A stretch of 64,000 bases of DNA from Alviniconcha marisindica (Eukaryota; Mollusca; Gastropoda; Provannidae). The stretch covers positions 35,001 through 99,000 of the forward strand of contig JABMCL010002092.1 of assembly GCA_018857735.1 (NCBI GenBank), given 5' to 3'. Numbering within the stretch: the stretch's first letter is position 1; every line of letters begins with the position of its first letter. The notes beneath the pieces are model-generated. The model saw only the letters and a program-made list of their open reading frames with translations. It was not told where the DNA came from and ran no database searches. This document shows, one piece after another, positions 39,026 through 51,085 of this stretch. The position numbers and the translations under genes are program-made.

Positions 39026-41824
39026 TTTGGTAAAAATGGCTGATAAGAACAGCAGATCTCAATTCAGTGACCAAGAAGTGAATAATCTGATAAGTTATTA
39101 TCAATCAGAAACTGACTTATGGGTGATCAGCTCTCCAAATTACCACAAGGAGGAAAACAGATTATTTGTTTCTTCAGCTATGGCAAAGTAATGTGGAAAT
39201 GGCAATCATTCATAACAAAATAAACAGTATTGTAACTCAACATGCTTAAAAAGAACCCCACGGAGGTGCAGCCTTGCAATAGAGAGTCTGCTGGTGCTGA
39301 AGTCAACACCATGCTGCCCAGTGGAGGCAGTGCAGAACCTCTCTGACAAGTCAGTGAGTGAGCTCAAGGGTGCTGCTTACATCAACAGTTTAAAGCAGAG
39401 ATTACTCCTGATGTGGTGACTTGAGCTGTAGCCAACAGCTGTGGTGCTTGTATTCAAGAGTGACTCTTTTATGATGCATGCAGACAATCTTGAACTCTGA
39501 GTCTTATTGTCTGAAATGTTTGTGAACGAGTCAGAAGACCAAAATGGTTGTCTGGGCATAGACACATTGATTATCTTATCTGTATTTGTAACTGAGAAAG
39601 CAAGAAAACACTACAGCAAAATAACTGCATTTGTTGTTTTATTGTTTGTATAGACAAGTTTCTTGTGTGTTATTTTGACTCAATCAGCAAGAATGAGAAT
39701 CTGAATGTGTGAACGATGCACCATTCCAGTTTCAACTGATGCACTATGACTATACATGACATTGTACCTCCTGACTACACATTTAGACTATCCAAACTAC
39801 ACTTGAGTAGTATTTTGGCCCAGACATACTATCATGCAATAAAGTTTTCATCAAAGGAAGGTTATCTAGGCTGAAATATTCCCACATTCAAGACCATGCA
39901 AAAGCAGTAAATTCTGAGCTCCATGCATTGTCTCCATCTGGCTATCAAAATGCCTTTTGATCTCGGCACCAGACGACTGGAACTGCGTGTGTGCAAAGTG
40001 GAGGAGAGTACTCTGAAGGAACGTGAATGCAGTACTACTTCCTGTTCTAGTGACCAGCAGACATCACTTAATCATAATGAACAACCCTCATATGAACAGT
40101 TTTTTTACACACAAAAAACAAAAAAGTGGTCTTGAAAAGGGGGGGGGGGGTGGACTGGGGGGGAGGGGGGGGCCCTTTCATCCGAGTGGTCTTTGATCAC
40201 ACATTCCACTGAATAAATACTGAATAACTTTCACTCCTGTGAGAGGTTTAGCAAAGGACTTCCTGCAGCTGTGAGTTAGTAGGGGTGTAAAACGTCACAT
40301 AAAAACAGCAAGCACTGGTGGTCAGGCCATACGGCAGCTGCGGCTCAGTCTGACAGGAAGAACCTCAAGGATCTCTCCCTCCCAAGCCTAAGCCTCCCGA
40401 ATCCTTCCTTATGAGCTGCCGTTGTAATCAGCAGCAGCATAAAAAAGAAGACAATGCCACTGTCAGTCTTCTCAGTACATAGAAAAAATGTTCAGTTCAA
40501 GATGGTATCTATGTGCTCAGAAAAGCCCATAATTATGCACTCCATGCCGACTCTCAGAAGTTTCCCCAACGTTGCTTTTGGAACGGTTCCAATGTTTGTC
40601 TCACTGACGATGGCCCTCTCTTGTCCTTTCAAAGTGCACACTCAAAACACTGATTTTGGGGGTAGCTGTTTTACCCCGTCAACACTAGCACGATTACACT
40701 TGCAGCCCAAGTTTGCAGAGAACCACAAGCAATCCTGCATGTATTTCCAGCCCTGCCCAGTTCAAACTCCTCACTGCCACAGTCACTGTCCCCCACCTCC
40801 TCCCTGTCCCCAACCTTCTCTGCCATCGTCATCCTTACCACTGCCTTGAGAAACGATCTGAATTGAGATACCAGCCTTATCCACCCCCTCAACTCAGTCA
40901 TCTGGTCTTTCTTCATCATTATTTTACCTGCAATAATGTTTGGTCAACAGTTAGTTACTTAGTTAGCTGGTGCTTTGAGCCAAGTCAACCATGTAGGGTT
41001 ATATCAGGGCTAATTGGTCAACAGGAAACATGTCTGGTTCACACATCGCAAATGGCAACTACATTGTCAGTGTAGTGGCAGATAGGCTAGCACACCTTCT
41101 TAGCAAGCCAAAGTACATATTTAACTCGACAGCTTTTCAGTGCAAACAGTGACAGCATAAATTACACTGGCAACGTGAAATATATAATAGACCTAGTGTA
41201 TGACAGATAGCCGAGTGATACTTTAAAAAAAGAAATGGTGCCACAGTTGTTACAATGTTAGCACTTAAGAAGCCATCACAAGTTCATCATCATGTAACAA
41301 CTACAAAGGAACCACAAGATGACAAATTCCATTAGGATCAAATTCTACTTCAGACAAAGTGGCTAAATACAGTAAAATGTCCCTGCTATACTCTTTCAAG
41401 ACATACGTCTATACCTTTGTTAGGCAGAAGTATGGTCATAGTCTGTCACTTGTCTTGCAGGGCATCCATTATAAATAGAGCTGAAAGAGCAGCACACAGC
41501 ATAATACTACAGGCATTAGTCCAAACCTTGAATCAATGATTCTATCGCACTATCTACTAAAGCAATCTGCACATCTGTGTACTAAGTACGATGCATTTTA
41601 CATGTCCGAATACATGCATGTTCAACAATATGACCTGAACCACTCTGAATTTGTTCCGAGTATCTTCACTGGTCCCCCGTTTCAACAGATTTTGTTCCCC
41701 GAGAAAACAACTGTTCTCCCTTCCACTTCCCTGTCAAACAGCACGCATAACTGACAACTGTAAATGAGTAACCACACAACGCCCCACAAACTCACCGGCT
41801 TCCTCCACCCTCCCCCCACGGCTG
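39026..41824. other. 3' flank / probable 3' UTR of the CNNM gene (minus strand)
   Basis: Downstream of the CNNM stop on the minus strand. An AATAAA on the minus strand at 39643-39638 is one candidate poly(A) signal, but no choice can be made from sequence alone. It also contains a GT-rich poly-G run at 40139-40175. No other coding exon is seen. Confidence 0.4.
40948..41012 (+). repeat. dispersed repeat fragment, same family as 19548-19606
   Basis: gttacttagttagctggtgc is followed by agccaagtcaaccatgtagg and gttatatcagggc, aligning with 19548-19606. Confidence 0.7.
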
Positions 41825-42678
41825 CTATGACTTGACCATTGTGCCGTCACCCTTCTCCTTGCTCATTAAAGGGGAGTTCTCATCTTCCTCGCCTCCCCAG
41901 CCTTTCTGGCCACTCGGGGTAGTCCTGGTGTCTCTGCAGCTCACCAGGGGGACCTTGTCCTCCACCCCTTTAACAGCACCTCCTTCTTCTGGGGACGACT
42001 CCGACTCCGTTGACACTGCACTGGCCTTGAGATCTCCATCACCAAGGCTGTTGGGCAGCAGCGGACCACTGTCCCCATCTTCTCCTCCACACGTCCTTCC
42101 ATTGTGAACAGACACCGTCACCACTTCAGAAGCACTGCCGTTTGATGCCGCCGGCGGGTTCTGCTTCTGATCTCCCCGAGGACTGCTGACAGACATGGGG
42201 CTACCACCGGAGCTGTTGGTCCTGAGGGAATCCGCACTGGCTTTCTTGCTGGGGGATTCCGGAAGGTCTGGGCCTGAAATTCCTTCGGCACTGCCCTTGC
42301 TTGCAGAGCGGTAGTTGGCCATGAACTTGTCTTTCAGGGAGCCCTCAGATGCCATGGCCTGCTTCTGCAACGCATCCAGTTGGCTAGAGTTTTCCTCAGC
42401 CATGTCTGACATGCCAGCTGCACTGTTGTTGCGGGAGATGGAGTTAGCCGCCACAGTGCGGTGCCACTCTGTGTGGAAAACATCCTCATGGCACTGTTCC
42501 TCAGCAGGCCTGGTTGACATCATGGAGGATGTGCGCCTGGCAGCCAGGTAGTGCACACGACGGATGCGCAGGTACTGCACAGGTGTGATGGCACGAACAG
42601 AGAAGTCTGGAACGTAAGTTGGCAAGCTACGGAGATCCTTTGCATCCTTCAGCGACTCAATCTTGACGTCACACAAAC
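41825..42678 (-). CDS. CNNM: CNNM (cyclin M) metal-transport protein, last exon
   Basis: The terminal exon of the minus-strand CNNM gene. It opens after tgtttccag (AG at 42680-42679); its first two bases complete a Cys codon from the exon ending at 45087. It closes with TAG at 41827-41825 and encodes about 284 residues. It begins with CDVKIESLKDAKDL. The segment YVPDFSVRAITPVQYLRIRR is the conserved end of the CNNM cyclic-nucleotide-binding-homology region (vertebrate CNNMs have a 'PDYSVRALSDLQFVKI'-like segment here). The remaining ~220 residues are Ser/Gly/Glu/Asp-rich and probably disordered, with LPESPSKK and SESSPEEGG stretches. This tail is not recognisable as a domain. CNNM proteins are membrane proteins of Mg2+ homeostasis; this part is cytosolic. 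Confidence 0.92.
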
Positions 42679-43184
42679 CTGGAAACAGCATTCATGTTGT
42701 TAAGGCAATTTGCAGGTGCTTTCTGCCTTCAAAAAAAATCAGTCACAGAACTGGAAACCTCTACATATAATAGGTAAAGAGGAGCACAGGTAACACACTA
42801 GACACATCAGAAGTCAGTCAGTATGTTACTGTAAGGTACACACATACAGTAAATATTTTGCAGCTCAACCATAGGGTATTGCCTAAGACTATTCCATGGC
42901 TGCTTTGATACAATTTAGCAAAACCACATGTAAATGTGCTGTTTGCTAATGTAGTACAAGTTCTGTAAGTACTAACAAGGTTTCCCAGAGTAAAATTATC
43001 AGCTACATAATTTTTTAAACAATCTAATACAGTCAGTCCAAATTAATAGGTGAACAAAGCAGACCTTTCTCTATTTCATCACATAAAATATCTGTAATTA
43101 TTCATCATTAGGGTACTGCACACCATAATACTTCTGAAAAATAACTTTTTAGCCAATGGCTAAAATCTCAATAGGGTATTACTG

Positions 43185-43336
<152 letters not shown>

Positions 43337-44404
43337 ATGCACACATACACGTGCGTGTGTATCCAAACTGGACATTTCCAACTGCAAGGCCCAGTATGAG
43401 TATGCATTGCCCCCTTTGTCCTATGCTCACACAGTGGTGAGGTGGGTCTAATTTGCTGGCTGCTGCTACCTGGGGGGTTGGGGGGTGGGGGGGGGGGGGG
43501 GGACTGGTTGTGTAGAGAGAGATTACAGACTGACAGGGCAGGCTTAGAGTGCAGTTGCTACAGAAATGAGCACTGCCACAGCACACAGCTGACAAACAGA
43601 CTGGAATGTCAGTGTCAAAGAATTTCATCTGCCACTCTTTGACACGCGCTGCACAACATTCACCCTGTTTAGCCAAGAGCTGCCACTATGAAAGCTTGCC
43701 GGGCTACCACGAAGAAACAAAATAAAATTTGGAATTTTCAGTTAATGCTTAACTCCAGTGTTTCTGTACCAATGTGCACCAGACTCTGCTGGAAGATAAT
43801 GATTTACAAAAGTATGCTACCATGACAGCACCTTGGCAGCCATCTTGGAAAAACACAAGTCCAAAAATATTTAAATTCCTTTCAGACCAAATTATTCCTA
43901 AATATGGCTGGGCATGGTTTGGTCCTCCATGTCCAATTCCACAGCAAAATTATAATTTTCCATATCAAAACTGAGCAAATTGCACAGAAACAGCAATGAA
44001 AAAGCTCCTCAATGGTGAAGGCACACATACACACACACACACAAACAAAAAACAAAACACCATCTGCTGAATTTGTCAATTGAAATTCACACAGAAAATG
44101 TGCCTTTGAAGTTGGATGAAATGGGGTGCAATTCAAAAGCAAGAACTCTTTAAACATGGTATCAGCTTAAGAAAAGGCAGATCTGTGTGGAAAATGGACT
44201 GGTTTCATTCACTTCAACCACAGCTGCAGCTGTTCTGCTGTTACAACCATAGTAGTAGCCTGGACAAAAAGGGATCATAAATTACACCTGCATGTAAAAC
44301 CACGCAACTTCAGGCTCATCTCTGAATGGCTGAAGAAGAGCGGAAAAAATTACTTTCCATTACAAGTAAAATCAGATAGATATATAGAGAGAGAGAGAGG
44401 AATG

Positions 44405-44562
44405 GTAATGGGCGACTTAGCTGCAGATCGCCCCACTTGGTGGCACTGGGCATATTTGGGGCTTTGACAAAGCCCAAGTCAGCTGCAAATGATCTCCCCT
44501 ACACCAGCCAGGTGGCACTGGGCCTATTTTGTATTTGGGCAGTGCAATGCTCAAGCCAGCAA
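44405..44562. repeat. ~80-bp tandem duplication in the CNNM intron
   Basis: Two copies share cttagctgcagatcgcccca / tcagctgcaaatgatctccc, then ggtggcactgggc and tattttg/tatttggg. Confidence 0.75.
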
Positions 44563-45086
44563 AGTTGCTCATTTCTGTCAGACCGAAAGCAAGCAGAGGA
44601 AATTCTTTCTCTTTAAACAACTAATAATCACGGAGTTTCACACTCACTTCTCAGTAACTGAAAGAAAGCCAAGTGCACTGAAAATAACTCACATTGCCAC
44701 TTTCCACTACCTGTCAAAGCACAGATCTGCACTCATTTTTCACTGACTGAAAAAAAATCACAGAGTACATGGAATGCCACGGCTTGCTGCTGCATATAAT
44801 TCATCCAGCTGCACACACCTTTCCGAATAACTAAAAGAAAGCAGAGAATACTCAATGTGGCTAAATCCAGACTTTCCACTGCTGGTCAACTCACAGAACT
44901 GCATGATACACCTTTCTGAGTACATGAGAGACAGTGCAGAGGGCACTGAACATAACTTCTGTTTTACAGTCCACACTTTCCACTAAAAGCAAAATCACAG
45001 ATCCTGTCACTGATATTTTTGAATCAGTGAACGACCAAAGGAAAAAAGAAGAAGAAGAAAGGTTGAAGGCAATAAACACAACTTAC
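44563..45086. repeat. degenerate ~115-130-bp tandem array adjoining a CNNM exon donor
   Basis: On the minus strand, three or four diverged units each contain agtggaaagt(g/c)t, then agttattttcagtgc-like and tttcttttagtta-like blocks. The unit nearest the exon includes ggactgtaaaacagaagtta then tgttcagtgcc. This aligns with the end of the exon and its donor, gactgtaagttgtgtttatt then gcc. Confidence 0.65.
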
Positions 45087-45170
45087 AGTCAAGACTTTCT
45101 GCTCCAAAGTAATTGAAGGGGCCGCTTTCGAAGACCAAATTTTCCTTGCCAATCTCTACCTCCACATGAC
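45087..45170 (-). CDS. CNNM: CNNM, internal exon (end of CNBH domain)
   Basis: An 84-bp exon between a tttttggcag acceptor and a gtaagt donor. It enters with two bases completing Gly and leaves one base over, matching both neighbouring exons. It encodes HVEVEIGKENLVFESGPFNY then FGAESLD. This aligns with the vertebrate CNNM '[23 protein letters not shown]' segment, the later beta strands of the cyclic-nucleotide-binding-homology domain. That domain in CNNMs is known to mediate dimer contacts and does not bind cyclic nucleotides. Confidence 0.93.
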
Positions 45171-46240
45171 CTGCCAAAAAAAAGAACACAATGTTGGTGT
45201 GTTTTTTATTACCTCTTTTCACTTATATAAAAAAAATATATATATATATATCTCTATCAAAAGCAATAGGAGATTCTGAGCTGTCAATCACCACAGGAGC
45301 TTCAGCCAATTGGAACACCAAAAACATTTCATGCAAAAAATCTGAAGAAAGGCCGCTGTGTTTTTCTCACAAGCTAACACACAGGTTGGCTTCTGGAAGC
45401 TGTGGGTTAGAGCTCAATGCAGAACCGTCTATTAATCAGTACGGTGGTTTTAATACTTTTATAGCATGACTCTATGTACAGCATAAGGCTAGCTGGCCAA
45501 TACATATTCTTTGTGAAAAGCACTCTCAATTTCCAATGGCAAAATCCCCCATGTAGGACAGCAAGTGTAGCTTACATGCACACTACGCTACACACACACA
45601 CACAAACAGTGGTTTGTGTAAAACCTAATTTCTGGATTGCTAGAATGTGCCACAGTAGCAGCATTTATTCCCCCTATGTTCTGAGCCATAGTACAAAAGT
45701 GACAGAATGCACAAAACTATTTCTTCACTCTCCTTAACAATGCTTGAGGTCCAAATACTGGTATCAATACAAGTGTAAGGATTTAACAAACATAAAAAAT
45801 TTGAACGTTTGAACAATACTTGTAAACAGATCAGGTTAGAATGTACACTTTCAACTGTTTGATGCTTCTATTCATGACTAAAATAAAACCAAAGTCACTG
45901 AAATAAGTAGGCTAAGTGAATAATACTACCTTGATCATGCACAGTTTAACACTGGAGACATTCAGAACATTCAAGAAAATCCAAGTATTAAAATCTGTGC
46001 CATGTTCAGACCAACAACCTGCCTGTCACTGATCATAACGTACACTTTTTCAATGCAAACAAAAAAAAAGCAAATTATAGCCACCAGACCAAAGCTGACC
46101 AGCCCCACCCTCCATAAGTTATTCTTTAATCAAAAGATAATAAATAGACCTGTTTTCTAAATGTCACATGGCAAACCTCTATTAGCTCTGTGGTGGGCAC
46201 AATGGATTTCCCTCCCAAAAAATTCCACATAAAATCCAAC

Positions 46241-46402
46241 CTTCCAAGAGAAGGATGAAGTAGTCACACTCAACGCCACGCTTGAAGAGAAAGTTCTTGT
46301 TTGGTTCTGTTGCACTGGGAGTCATTGAGATGAAGATGTTCTGGCGGATCAACTGCTTCAGCACACTCCTTGCAATGAACTGCTCTTTGAATGGCTCAAC
46401 CG
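46241..46402 (-). CDS. CNNM: CNNM, internal exon (start of CNBH domain)
   Basis: A 162-bp exon after ttttgacag, ending GAAG before gttgga, a weaker-than-usual donor. Its phase agrees with both neighbours. It encodes VEPFKEQFIARSVLKQLIRQ, then NIFISMTPSA, then NKNFLFKRGVECDYFILLLE. It corresponds to the helices and first strands of the cyclic-nucleotide-binding-homology domain; vertebrate CNNMs read 'FKEQYISEKLLLRLL' and 'YLYQRNKPVDYFVLILQG' in the same places. The match is clear along the whole exon. Confidence 0.95.
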
Positions 46403-47229
46403 CTGTCAAAACAAGGCACAGTTAATGCTCACGACTGTCACTCTTATTCATTTCAAGTTCAAACAAACACAAGTTCAAACTACATACTGGCACATCAACT
46501 GATAAAGAGATTTGATACTTTTTCTGTTGAGTAGAGCTGAAAGTTATATCCTGATCACATACATAAATTATTATTCACTGTGACCTTCCCCTTGAAGAGA
46601 GCATCCCAATTTTTTCAGCATCCCTATACCAAGATTAGTTACAATTGTTTGAGAGGTTATGAAGACACCTGGACAAAGCTGGACACACCCACAGACATAC
46701 AGAGGGACACAGTGATTCCAGCATACCCCCTAGATTTGTTATGGGGCAGGTATAATAAACAGAACAGGTAACCTGCAAAGATATGTCCTGCACAACATCT
46801 CAAAGCAGACATTCTACATATATATATTTATGATATATGTCATTCAGATGTATGATATAAAATTTATATGGAGCCCCTTGGAATCACATTGAAGCTGCCA
46901 TACTCTCTAAAAATAAATATTATATCATTATATATAAAAAGGCAGGTACGCATCCTCTACAACTGTACAAGCCTGATAATATGGTGCTACAGCTACCCCT
47001 TAGGATAATGCTTGATGGGAGCCCTGAATACTAACATGAGGTGTTGCTCTATTGTACATGTACCTCCCTGCTCCTCTGCTCTGTAAGTGTACCCTACAGA
47101 AGATGCATATTACATATATATATATATATATAATAGTGATGTCTTTAAGTGCTCTTTCTCACTTAACAGTTCTCTTTTGCTTGATTGCATGCAAAGTGGT
47201 AATTATATTGTATACAGATGCAGTAGTCA

Positions 47230-47464
47230 GTGTGCATCTTTTGTTTAACACATTCTGACACCCACATGCTGAAAATCCAGCAATACAAACGCAAGACTCG
47301 TGTCTTTAGCACTTTCTCTTGCTTTGGGCCCCACATTTGGAATTCACTCCCACAAGACCTTAGACACTGCTCAACCCTGTCATCTTTTAAAGCCAAACTG
47401 AAAACCTTCCTCTTCTCACAGTATTTCCGCCCAAACTAATATGAAAACCCAGTTTCTGCTACAG

Positions 47465-47472
<8 letters not shown>
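47230..47472 (+). mobile_element. LINE ORF2 C-terminal relic in a CNNM intron
   Basis: The plus strand reads RKTRVFSTFSCFGPHIWNSL, then PQDLRHCSTLSSFKAKLKTF, then LFSQYFRPN and a stop. This is the usual 'WNSLP...FKxxLKTxLF' ending of CR1/Jockey-like LINE polyproteins. The frame is open over ~60 codons but truncated upstream. It is followed by GT (47468-47521) and the family T tail. The orientation is opposite to CNNM. Confidence 0.88.

Positions 47473-47521
<49 letters not shown>
47468..47521. repeat. (GT)n microsatellite inside a LINE 3' UTR
   Basis: About 52 bp of GT between the LINE stop codon and the conserved tail. Confidence 0.97.
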
Positions 47522-47523
<2 letters not shown>

Positions 47524-47670
47524 CCATATAATGCCTTATGTAGATTGTTCTGGTAGGACTGTCCTCTATGTGTGTATAGAATACTGTATTTAGGTCAATA
47601 TGTATGAAGTCAGTGCTCAGGGCGTTGATGAGTGCATGATAAATGTACATTATTATTATCATTATAACAA
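47522..47670 (+). mobile_element. LINE 3' tail, family T, copy 2
   Basis: Matches 7631-7776 from ccatataatgccttatgtag to gtacattattattatcatta. It ends about 12 bp before the donor-side border (47681) of a CNNM exon. Confidence 0.88.
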
Positions 47671-47681
47671 CTAGAACTGAC

Positions 47682-47816
47682 CTGTGGACAGGAACTGGTA
47701 GGCTGCAAAAGCCACTTGCTGTGAGATTCTGGGACCATGGACCTCCTGTTTCGAGTCAAATACATTGTACTCCAACTGGCGTTCACGCTGGCGAGGCTTC
47801 TTGCGGCGATTGTCAA
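47682..47816 (-). CDS. CNNM: CNNM, internal exon (linker and start of CNBH region)
   Basis: A 135-bp exon between ttttcag and gtcagt. Two bases complete an Ile codon opened by the exon ending at 59863, and one base is carried to the next. It encodes DNRRKKPRQRERQLEYNVFD, then SKQEVHGPRISQQVAFAAYQ, then FLST. The 'DETD-(L/I)-x-DNR-KK' sequence across the junction is characteristic of CNNM proteins after the second CBS domain. The basic RRKKPRQRER patch follows the CBS pair. Confidence 0.95.
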
Positions 47817-48449
47817 CTGAAAAACAACAATGTATGCTAAACCTTAATCAATTATTCATATGACAGTCAGAACGACAAACATACAATAACATGTAGACAT
47901 GTGTCATGTACACACACACATACATGCAAATCACATCTATTCAGGGATACATTTGATGGGGATTACTATGTCAACAAATGAATTTGTCAAGTTCCTTACA
48001 TGAGTGTACCAAGCACTTAACATGTATAAATTACTTGTAAATTACTTGTACAACTCCCCCCCCCCCCCCCACTCAACCCTTACTGCTCATTTCCAACACA
48101 GACGGCCCAGGCCCGACACACAGACAAGTTGCAAAGATTAGCCACTTACCCACTGGCTATCTAACTACTGAATAATTTATTCAATACTCTTCTCTTCCCA
48201 GGTCTAGGGTCACACTGTTCCTAAGTCTTTCACAGCAAGAACCTGACCCACCAACACACTGGCTTCATCATCAACACTGGCTGGTTGTCTACTAATACAT
48301 TATTAACCAGATCAGCTTCCAATGACATGCATTTTTACCAAGACCAAAGAACCTTTTACCAATAACAAACCAACTAATTGAAAGACTTCTCTCTCTCTCT
48401 CCCTATATCTCTCTCTCTCCCTATCTCTCTCTCCCCCCTCCCCCCTTTC

Positions 48450-49240
48450 CCTATTACCAGCAACCAACAATCAGCTGTCCATAACAAATCAAGCTGCCAA
48501 TGACATAACTACAAGCAACAAGCAGCTGTCCATGACAAACCAATCAAGTAGCCAATGACAACTACCAGCAACAAACAATCAGCTGTCCACAACAAATCAA
48601 TCAAGCTGCCACTGACATAACTACCAGCAACAATCAGCTGTCCATGACAAATCAATCAAGTAGCCAATGACAACTACCAGCAACAAACAATCAGCTGTCC
48701 ACAACAAATCAATCAAACTGCCATTGACATAACTACCAGCAACAATCAGATGTCCATAACAAATCAGTCAAGTAGCCAATGACAACTACCAGCAACAAAC
48801 AATCAGCTGTCCACAACAAATCAATCAAGCTGCCATTGACATAACTACCAGCAACAAACAATCAGCTGTCCATGACAAATCAATCAACCTGCCAATGACG
48901 TAACTACCAGCAACAATCAGCTGTCCATGACAAACCAATCAAACTGCCAATGACATAACTAGCAGCAACCAACAATCAGCTGTCCATGACAAATTAATCA
49001 AGTTGCCAATGATATAACTACCAGCAACAATCAGCTGTCATGACAAATCAGTCAAGCTGCCAGCAGCAACCAACAATCAGCTGTCCATGACAAATCAATC
49101 AAGTTGCCAATGACTACTGCCAGCAACCAACAACCAGTGTCAGTGACAGAATCATGTTATCAATGACACAGATATACCAACAATCAATAATCAGCTGTCA
49201 TTGATGGTACTGACACACTCAGCTACTAACAATTAACCCT
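48450..49240. repeat. ~60-bp minisatellite in the CNNM intron
   Basis: Around a dozen units, from about 48460, of accagcaacaaacaatcagc, tgtccatgacaaatcaatca, then agctgccaatgacataact. Variants come in two alternating subtypes (with or without acata and aaaca), suggesting a higher-order ~120-bp unit. CT-rich runs precede it at 48390-48450. Confidence 0.95.
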
Positions 49241-49546
49241 CTCTCTTACCAACAGACAGCTGCCAATGACAAACAGATCAACTGTCATCAGACAAAGATG
49301 AATCCATCAACAATCATTTGCCAACAGCAGTCCTACCAAGAATCAGCTGTCAATCACGACAATGCCACCAACAATCTCTGAATCAATCAGCATCAGATAT
49401 GGCAAACCAGTGCCATCAACTGATCAAGAAAGGATAACTCTGTCTCAACCTGCCTGCTCAATGGAAACAGTGATTTCTTTGCCTCTTTGACCAGCATCTG
49501 TTTCACCCTAAGTAGTATTGACCATGTGCCTCATGACACAGTTATC

Positions 49547-50077
49547 AGTCAAGTGTCTACAGAGCAGCTGAGACAGAAAAAATCTGATCGGGCACAACAA
49601 GTGGAAAAGAGATTCAGACTCAGATTCCGATCTTTATTACACAAGGATTAAGATTTTTGGCAGTTACGGTACCTAAAAGTAGAATTTAGTGATCAGATTT
49701 TAATGTCCTGCAAACTGCACAGGGTTTCCTCAGGTCCACACTCATCTCAAACTCAAAGCTTCTTCTTGCTAATGACAATCCATTTGAAGATGTATATAAT
49801 CTATAACAAATATACAGAGTCAAGCTCTGAGTCAAGTGTCTATAGAGCAGTTGAGACAGAAAGAATCTGACTGGGCACAATGAGTGGAAAAGAGGTTCAG
49901 AATCAGATTCCAATTTTTATTACACAAGGATTAAGAGTTTGGCAGTTACGGTACCTAAAAGCAGAAATTAGTGATCAGATTTTAATGTCCTGCAAACTGC
50001 ACAGGGTCTCCTCAGAACCACAGTCATCTCAAACTCAAAGCTTCTTCTTGCTAATGACAATCCATAAAGATGTATAC
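49547..50077. repeat. ~250-bp direct duplication, offset ~282 bp
   Basis: agtcaagtgtctacagagca (49547) through gctaatgacaatccat (about 49790) is repeated at 49829-50070 with about 5-10 per cent differences. The intervening ~30 bp is unique. An internal motif, tttattacacaaggattaag, recurs diverged at about 59450 (ctattactcaaggattgaga), so it belongs to a dispersed family. Confidence 0.92.
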
Positions 50078-50282
50078 ACAACACTAATTAATTGCATACT
50101 GCGATGGTTATACAAAGGACAAGGCAGCAACATGAAGAACACATCAGCATGAAAAAAGAGCTGCATCATTATTTATTAGTATCAGCATAGGAGGCAAGAA
50201 ACAGAGGTTTCCTTGTCACACACACATAATTTTATGAGAAATGTCACAGCCAGTGACCATACAGGATGGAAGTCAAAAATAC

Positions 50283-50342
<60 letters not shown>
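50283..50342. repeat. (GA)n microsatellite
   Basis: About 58 bp of GA in the CNNM intron. Confidence 0.98.
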
Positions 50343-50345
<3 letters not shown>

Positions 50346-51009
50346 TGGGTGTGGGACTGTGGGTGCATGGGTGTATGCCTGTGTGTGTGTGGAGGGGGGA
50401 ATCAGAAAGCGAGAACAGAGACTGGTGGGCTGGAAAAGGGTAGGATCAGCACTGGAAAGAAACAGCTGTGGCTGCCTGGTGTGTACATGACTTCTGCCTG
50501 TGTTCCTGATTGGTGCTATCATCATCAGAGCCCTATCCACTATGGCAGCTGCAGCTGACCGGGCACACTGATGGATCGAAGTCTTCACTGGCATTTTGCC
50601 TGCAACCTCCAACATGGTGGAAAAACGGTAATCAATGACGCCATACAGTTGTGCCTAAAGAAGTGAGAAAGGGTGGAGGATCTACTCGGTGGTTCTACCG
50701 CACCAGCCATCACTGTCTATTGAACAGCGACAAACACACTATGCAGTTCTACTAAACATAAACTGAAACCAACTGAGTTCCTTCTACAAATCACAGCTGC
50801 ACTGCCCAAATAAAGAAGCTGAAAAACAAAAGCAAACATTCTACTTTTTTAGCCATCATGATACACAAAAAGAGTTGTGGTGGTGAATGGTGGTGGTTCT
50901 CTGGAGACGAGACGCAGGAAGTTGGCTATTCAACAGTCAATCAATTCAATGAATAACACTTCACAGCATGACACATACACACATCCTCTCTCTCCCTTGT
51001 GCTGTCTCT

Positions 51010-51011
<2 letters not shown>

Positions 51012-51082
<71 letters not shown>
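51012..51082. repeat. (CA)n microsatellite
   Basis: About 70 bp of CA, followed by agaagagagtttatttctgg, also seen near 59515. A poly-G run lies at 51244-51260. Confidence 0.98.
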
Positions 51083-51085
<3 letters not shown>

